This document shows positions 7,380-10,328 of a stretch of DNA of 10,328 nt, piece after piece. The notes beneath the pieces were generated by a model. That model made no database searches. It was not told the DNA's origin and saw nothing but the letters and a program-made list of their open reading frames with translations. Every line of letters begins with the position of its first letter. Position 1 is the first letter of the stretch. The stretch is from Cryomorphaceae bacterium (lineage in GTDB: Bacteria; Bacteroidota; Bacteroidia; Flavobacteriales; BACL11), in contig CATEYX010000113.1 of the NCBI GenBank assembly GCA_949511925.1, positions 1 through 10,328 on the forward strand, written 5' to 3'. The translations under genes and the position numbers were made by a program.

Positions 7380-7408
7380 AAAAAAAGCCACCCAAAAAGG
7401 ATGGCTTT
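7380..7408 (-). terminator. Intrinsic terminator after tsf
   Basis: The minus-strand RNA forms a 10-bp stem (7408-7399 with 7393-7384): AAAGCCAUCC pairs with GGGUGGCUUU, with one U-G pair and a UUUUU loop, and runs into U residues to 7380. It begins 22 bases past the tsf stop. It closes the rplM-rpsI-rpsB-tsf unit. The plus strand has only TTTAA after the stem, so minus-strand use is favoured. Confidence 0.9.
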
Positions 7409-7430
7409 AACTATTCAATAAGCTATATTA

Positions 7431-8396
7431 TTAACCTAAAGCTACTCTTTTAAAGCTATTTACCGCTACATCACCAAACGACTTAATGTATTCGGAAACA
7501 ATTTTATTTTCGTCTTTAATGAAATTTTGATCCAATAAACATTGTTCTTGGTCAAGTGATGTGTTGTCAGAAACAAAACGATCCATTTTTCCAGGTACAA
7601 TTCTATCCCATATTTTTTCTGGCTTACCTTCAGCTTTTAATTCAGCTTCAATAGCAGCTTTAGCTTCTGCCATTACAGCATCACTTAATTGCGACATGGA
7701 AATGTATTGAGGAACATTTTTTAATGTTTTCCCTAATCTTCCTAATTCAATATTATCTTTTTCGATAACCGCTATTCTTGCTTCTGTTTCGTTAGCAACA
7801 AACTGAGCATCAAAATCTTTATAAGATAAAGTTGATGCACCCATTGATGCCACTTGCATTGCTAAATCCTTAGATAATACATCTGCATTATCAACTGAAT
7901 TGTTTAAGCCAACTAAAACTGAAATTTTAGAACCATGAGTATAAGTACCAACATAAGCAGCCTCAACTCTTTCAAAACCTGATATTTCAATTTTTTCACC
8001 AATTACACCTGTTTGTTCTGTTAACTTTTCAGCAACAGTCATTCCTCCAAAATCAGCAGCTAAAAATGCATCTTTATCAGAATGATTTAAAGCAATTTCA
8101 GCAAAATTATTTGCTAAATCTTTAAATGAATCGTTAATTGCAACAAAATCAGTTTCACAAGCTAAAACAATAGCAACTCCTGCAGTATTATCAGCATTCA
8201 TTTTAGTAATTGCAATTCCTTCACTTGCATCTCTATCAGCACGCTTTGCTGCTACTTTTTGTCCTTTCTTTCTTAATACGTTAATTGCAGCATCAAAGTC
8301 ACCATTAGCCTCCACTAATGCGTTTTTACAATCCATCATTCCCGCCCCTGTTTGCTTTCTTAATGTGGCTACATCAGCCGCTTTAATTGCTCCCAT
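7431..8396 (-). CDS. tsf: Translation elongation factor Ts
   Basis: EF-Ts is the guanine-nucleotide exchange factor that regenerates EF-Tu-GTP. The N-terminal UBA-like domain carries VATLRKQTGAGMMDCKNAL (9-27), followed by KKGQKVAAKRADRDASEG (43-60). The core contains the EF-Tu-contacting ETDFV (81-85) and YTHGSKISVLVGL (152-164), and the C-terminal part has GKPEKIWDRIVPGKMDRF (257-274) and LLDQNFIKD (287-295). At 321 residues it is longer than E. coli EF-Ts (283). The added length lies mainly in the core between about 195 and 255, which I take to be a lineage trait rather than damage. It follows rpsB by 23 bases, the classical rpsB-tsf pair, and is followed by an intrinsic terminator. The ATG is preceded by A-rich sequence and no Shine-Dalgarno. 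Confidence 0.98.
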   Translation of the reverse strand: MGAIKAADVATLRKQTGAGMMDCKNALVEANGDFDAAINVLRKKGQKVAAKRADRDASEGIAITKMNADNTAGVAIVLACETDFVAINDSFKDLANNFAEIALNHSDKDAFLAADFGGMTVAEKLTEQTGVIGEKIEISGFERVEAAYVGTYTHGSKISVLVGLNNSVDNADVLSKDLAMQVASMGASTLSYKDFDAQFVANETEARIAVIEKDNIELGRLGKTLKNVPQYISMSQLSDAVMAEAKAAIEAELKAEGKPEKIWDRIVPGKMDRFVSDNTSLDQEQCLLDQNFIKDENKIVSEYIKSFGDVAVNSFKRVALG

Positions 8397-8419
8397 TTTT
8401 CTTTTCTAAAAAATTAATA

Positions 8420-9247
8420 TTATTTTTCTTCAGCTGTTTTTTTAGCTTTTTCTATAGTCTCTTCTGGATTTTTATCTTTTACAGTATTTTTTTCTTCCAA
8501 ACCTTCAGCTATTTTTTTAGCTTTTTCTTTCTTCTCTACTGCTTTTTTATCTTGTTCAACGTTTCTTTCTTCCAAACCTTCAGCAATTGCTTTAGTTACA
8601 ATTGATAAGATACACTCAATTGACTTTGTAGCATCATCATTTCCAGGTATTGGGAAATTAACTTGTGAAGGATTAGTATTTGTATCATTCATTGCAAATG
8701 AAAGGATACCTAACTTATTTGATTCAGCTAAAGCAATGTGCTCTTTGTTTGTATCAATAATAAAAACAGCCTCAGGCATTCTTGTCATTTTTACAATAGA
8801 ACCTAAGTTAAGGTCTAACTTTGCTCTTTGTCTGTCAATTTGCAATCTTTCTCTTTTTGATAATGAATCAAATGTACCATTCTCTTTCATTTTATCAATT
8901 ATTTGCATTTTCTTGATTGACTTACGAATAGTAGCAAAGTTGGTTAATAAACCACCAGGCCATCTTTCAGTAATATAAGGCATATTTAAAGCTTCAGCAG
9001 CTTCAGCAACTAAACCTTTAGCTTGCTTTTTAGTAGCAACAAACAAAATCTTTTTTCCTGATATTGCAATTTGTTTCATTGCAGCAGCTGCATCTTCCAC
9101 CATTGCTACAGTTTTATTCAAATCAATGATATGAATACCATTCTTCTCCATAAATACATAAGGAGCCATTGCTGGGTTGTACTTTTTCTTAAGGTGTCCA
9201 AAGTGTACACCTGCGTCTAATAATTCTTTGAAATTTGTTCTTGACAT
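8420..9247 (-). CDS. rpsB: 30S ribosomal protein S2 with a repeated, charged C-terminal tail
   Basis: S2 binds late to the 30S subunit near S1 and the mRNA exit side. The start is the ATG at 9247, giving MSRTNFKELLDAGVHFGH, the standard beginning in this phylum. The frame could be extended to a TTG at 9274, but those nine codons have no family support and fall in the leader hairpin. Motifs: NPAMAPYVFMEKNGIHIIDL (24-43), VATKKQAK (70-77), ERWPGGLLTNF (94-104) and FPIPGNDDA (198-206). The conserved protein ends near residue 229. Beyond it, 46 Lys/Glu-rich residues carry a 25-residue repeat: IAEGLEERN (221-229), IAEGLEEKN (246-254), then TAEEK (271-275). The resulting 275 residues exceed E. coli S2 (241). 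A hairpin in the 97-base upstream gap may regulate it; tsf follows after 23 bases. Confidence 0.97.
   Translation of the reverse strand: MSRTNFKELLDAGVHFGHLKKKYNPAMAPYVFMEKNGIHIIDLNKTVAMVEDAAAAMKQIAISGKKILFVATKKQAKGLVAEAAEALNMPYITERWPGGLLTNFATIRKSIKKMQIIDKMKENGTFDSLSKRERLQIDRQRAKLDLNLGSIVKMTRMPEAVFIIDTNKEHIALAESNKLGILSFAMNDTNTNPSQVNFPIPGNDDATKSIECILSIVTKAIAEGLEERNVEQDKKAVEKKEKAKKIAEGLEEKNTVKDKNPEETIEKAKKTAEEK
8428..8597 (-). repeat. 75-bp in-frame tandem duplication at the 3' end of rpsB
   Basis: Bases 8428-8502 and 8503-8577 align without gaps at 62 of 75 positions by hand count. The alignment includes a 26-base block (8428-8453 and 8503-8528) with one mismatch. A third, partial copy starts at 8578 and matches 16 of 20 bases of the second. 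A 19-base block, 8491-8509, recurs exactly at 8566-8584. The period is 25 codons, so the frame is kept. The copy at 8578 and upstream lies in the conserved end of S2 and is the likely source. Confidence 0.88.
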
Positions 9248-9272
9248 GTTTACGTTCTTTTTTTCGTTAAGC

Positions 9273-9310
9273 AACTGCTCGGTAGAAGTTATTCACTTGT
9301 CCCAGCAGTT
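9273..9310 (-). promoter_or_regulatory. Hairpin in the rpsB 5' leader, candidate regulatory RNA structure
   Basis: In the rpsI-rpsB gap the minus-strand RNA can form an outer 7-bp stem, AACUGCU (9310-9304) with AGCAGUU (9279-9273). Inside it are a G-G mismatch, a 2-bp GG/CC step, a small internal loop, and a 4-bp stem AAGU/ACUU (9298-9295 with 9289-9286) around a GAAUA loop. No U-run follows, so it is not an intrinsic terminator. It ends 25 bases before the rpsB ATG. S2 represses its own mRNA through a leader in E. coli; an analogous role here is inference, as is any match to a catalogued leader family. Confidence 0.45.
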
Positions 9311-9344
9311 TAGATGCTAAACATTTATTAATAATTGATTGATT

Positions 9345-9731
9345 CTATCTTTTAACCCACTGGAATTTCTTCCTTGCTTTTTTCTGACCAGGTTTCTTAC
9401 GCTCTACAACTCTTGCATCTCTTGTAAGCATTCCTTCTGGCTTTAGTGCAACTCTATTTTCAGGATCTAATTTACAAAGTGCTCTTGAAATTGCTAAGCG
9501 AATAGCTTCAGATTGGCCAGTAGTACCTCCTCCATTTACATTTGCCTTAACATCAAACTTTCCAGCAAGATCAGCAATGTTGAATGGCTGTTCTAACTTA
9601 AACTGCATAGTATCAACAGGAAAATACTCTTTAAAGTCTTTGCCGTTTACAGTAATATTTCCTTTTCCTTCTGACATGTAGATTCTAGCAACAGATGCTT
9701 TTCTTCTACCAATTGTGTGAATTATCTCCAT
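9345..9731 (-). CDS. rpsI: 30S ribosomal protein S9
   Basis: S9 sits in the head of the 30S subunit, where its C-terminal tail reaches the P-site tRNA. The 128-residue length is normal. The N-terminus HTIGRRKASVARIYM (5-19), GKGNITVNGKDFKEYFP (22-38), the glycine loop GGGTTGQSEAIRLAISRAL (67-85), LTRDARVVERKKPGQKKAR (102-120) and the terminal Lys-Arg are all family hallmarks. The last residues read KKFQWVKR, where many bacteria have a Phe-Ser-Lys-Arg ending; the Trp-Val pair is a mild variation. The ATG lies 2 bases after the rplM stop, so the pair is almost certainly co-transcribed and probably translationally coupled. Confidence 0.98.
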   Translation of the reverse strand: MEIIHTIGRRKASVARIYMSEGKGNITVNGKDFKEYFPVDTMQFKLEQPFNIADLAGKFDVKANVNGGGTTGQSEAIRLAISRALCKLDPENRVALKPEGMLTRDARVVERKKPGQKKARKKFQWVKR

Positions 9732-9733
9732 GA

Positions 9734-10189
9734 TTATTTTAAGTCGTTTAAGTTTAGATTTGTTGGTTTCTGAGCTTCTTGATCATGCTCAGCACCTGAG
9801 TAAATATAACAGTTTTTCAAGATAGCTGCTCCTAATTTATTTTTAGGCAACATTCCTTTAACTGCATGTTTCACTACTGATGTTTCGTCTTTTGCTAACA
9901 TCGCACTAGGCGAAATTCTTTTTTGCCCACCAGGGTAACCTGTGTGAGAAAAGATTCTTCTATCTTCCATTTTATTTCCTGTCATCACAATTTTCCCTGC
10001 ATTAATTACGATAACGTAATCACCACAATCTGCATGAGGAGTAAAATTTGTTTTGTATTTTCCTCTTAAAATTTTAGCAATTTTTGATGCCATTCTTCCA
10101 AGAATTTGACCTTCAGCATCAACGACAAACCATACTTTGTTTGCTGTTTCTTTGTTTGCTGATAATGTTTTGTAACTTAATGTATCCAC
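9734..10189 (-). CDS. rplM: 50S ribosomal protein L13
   Basis: L13 is an early-assembly protein of the 50S subunit that binds 23S rRNA. The 151-residue product begins MDTLSYKTLSANKETANKVW, the usual start in Bacteroidota. It continues with GRMASKIAKILRGKYKTNFTP (31-51, given here only as a position guide), GDYVIVINAGKIVMTGNK (56-73), SHTGYPGGQK (81-90) and KGMLPKNKLG (111-120). The start codon is GTG: there is no in-frame ATG upstream before a TAA at 10202-10204, and the next downstream Met (residue 33) would remove conserved residues. It is the first gene of the rplM-rpsI-rpsB-tsf unit and has a strong promoter about 40 bases upstream. Confidence 0.97.
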   Translation of the reverse strand: MDTLSYKTLSANKETANKVWFVVDAEGQILGRMASKIAKILRGKYKTNFTPHADCGDYVIVINAGKIVMTGNKMEDRRIFSHTGYPGGQKRISPSAMLAKDETSVVKHAVKGMLPKNKLGAAILKNCYIYSGAEHDQEAQKPTNLNLNDLK

Positions 10190-10227
10190 TGTATATAATG
10201 TTTATTTAGTCCTTATTAAAAGGGTTG

Positions 10228-10257
10228 CAAAATTACACTTTTTTACTATTCTGCAAA
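10228..10257 (-). promoter_or_regulatory. Promoter of the rplM-rpsI operon
   Basis: The minus strand shows TTTG (10257-10254), an 18-base spacer, then TAATTTTG (10235-10228), matching the Bacteroidota -33/-7 pattern with a perfect TAnnTTTG. It is followed by CAACCC. The implied start near 10222 gives a leader of about 33 bases before the GTG. This is the best promoter in the window and fits a ribosomal protein operon. Confidence 0.75.
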
Positions 10258-10286
10258 GTATTATCAACTATTATTGTTTATAACCT

Positions 10287-10328
10287 TTATATAACTCCTA
10301 ATTCCGTTCCAATTTTAGTAAACGCAGC
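10287..10328 (-). CDS. Possible C-terminal end of an upstream gene (cut by window edge)
   Basis: From the right edge the minus strand reads 13 sense codons, AAFTKIGTELGVI, then TAA (10289-10287). It is a little richer in G+C (14 of 42 bases) than the very AT-rich gap that follows, and the residue pattern looks protein-like. The fragment is too short to identify and an open frame of this size is common by chance. If real, the gap to rplM is 97 bases and contains the rplM promoter. Confidence 0.3.
   Translation of the reverse strand, partial: AAFTKIGTELGVI

Noticed and set aside
8387..8605. Plus-strand 72-codon frame rich in Phe, looking like a membrane protein
   Set aside because: It is the complement of the Lys/Glu-rich S2 tail: AAA/GAA codons read backwards give TTT/TTC. 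The hydrophobic look is an artefact.
9248..9274. Extended rpsB start at TTG (9274)
   Set aside because: The nine added codons match no S2 family sequence and overlap the leader hairpin; MSRTNF at 9247 is the family start.
10211..10223. Small hairpin CCTT-TTAAT-AAGG at the start of the rplM leader
   Set aside because: Only 4 bp in very AT-rich sequence; it could be part of an L13 leader but is expected by chance without covariation evidence.

Overview
The window looks like a housekeeping stretch of a Bacteroidota chromosome, most likely a Cytophagales- or Flavobacteriia-like lineage. Four things point there: AT-rich DNA (roughly one third G+C by eye), the gene order rplM-rpsI-rpsB-tsf, start codons preceded by A-rich rather than Shine-Dalgarno sequence, and promoters of the TAnnTTTG type. 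Every gene I can support lies on the minus strand, so transcription runs from high to low coordinates.

Reading in the direction of transcription, the right end (10287-10328) may hold the last codons of an upstream gene. A strong promoter (-7 TAATTTTG, 10228-10235) then serves a translation block: rplM (L13), rpsI (S9), rpsB (S2) and tsf (EF-Ts), which ends at a clear intrinsic terminator (7380-7408). A new promoter (7324-7331) serves pyrH (UMP kinase) and frr (ribosome recycling factor), which end at a second intrinsic terminator (5964-5987). A third unit begins near 5930 with four tightly packed genes: a 792-residue RND/MMPL-type membrane transporter, rfbA/rmlA (glucose-1-phosphate thymidylyltransferase), a trans-type polyprenyl diphosphate synthase, and a 118-residue protein of unknown function. 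The last three are joined by 1-base stop/start overlaps (TAATG, TAGTG). After a 61-base gap with its own TAATTTTG promoter comes sucA (2-oxoglutarate dehydrogenase E1), cut by the left edge after 424 codons.

The ribosomal block, EF-Ts and RRF serve translation; PyrH feeds pyrimidine nucleotide synthesis; SucA belongs to the TCA cycle. The 1336-5901 block is the only part that is not plain housekeeping. It combines envelope-precursor enzymes (dTDP-sugar and isoprenoid) with a transporter of a superfamily that often moves lipids, but a joint function is inference.

I found no mobile element, CRISPR array, tRNA or rRNA, and no gene-free stretch over 300 bases. The most distinctive observations are a 75-bp in-frame tandem duplication that built a charged tail on ribosomal protein S2, a hairpin in the rpsB leader, the small protein coupled to the prenyl synthase, and a transporter whose two halves differ in their proton-relay motif. 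I see no convincing wholly new system.
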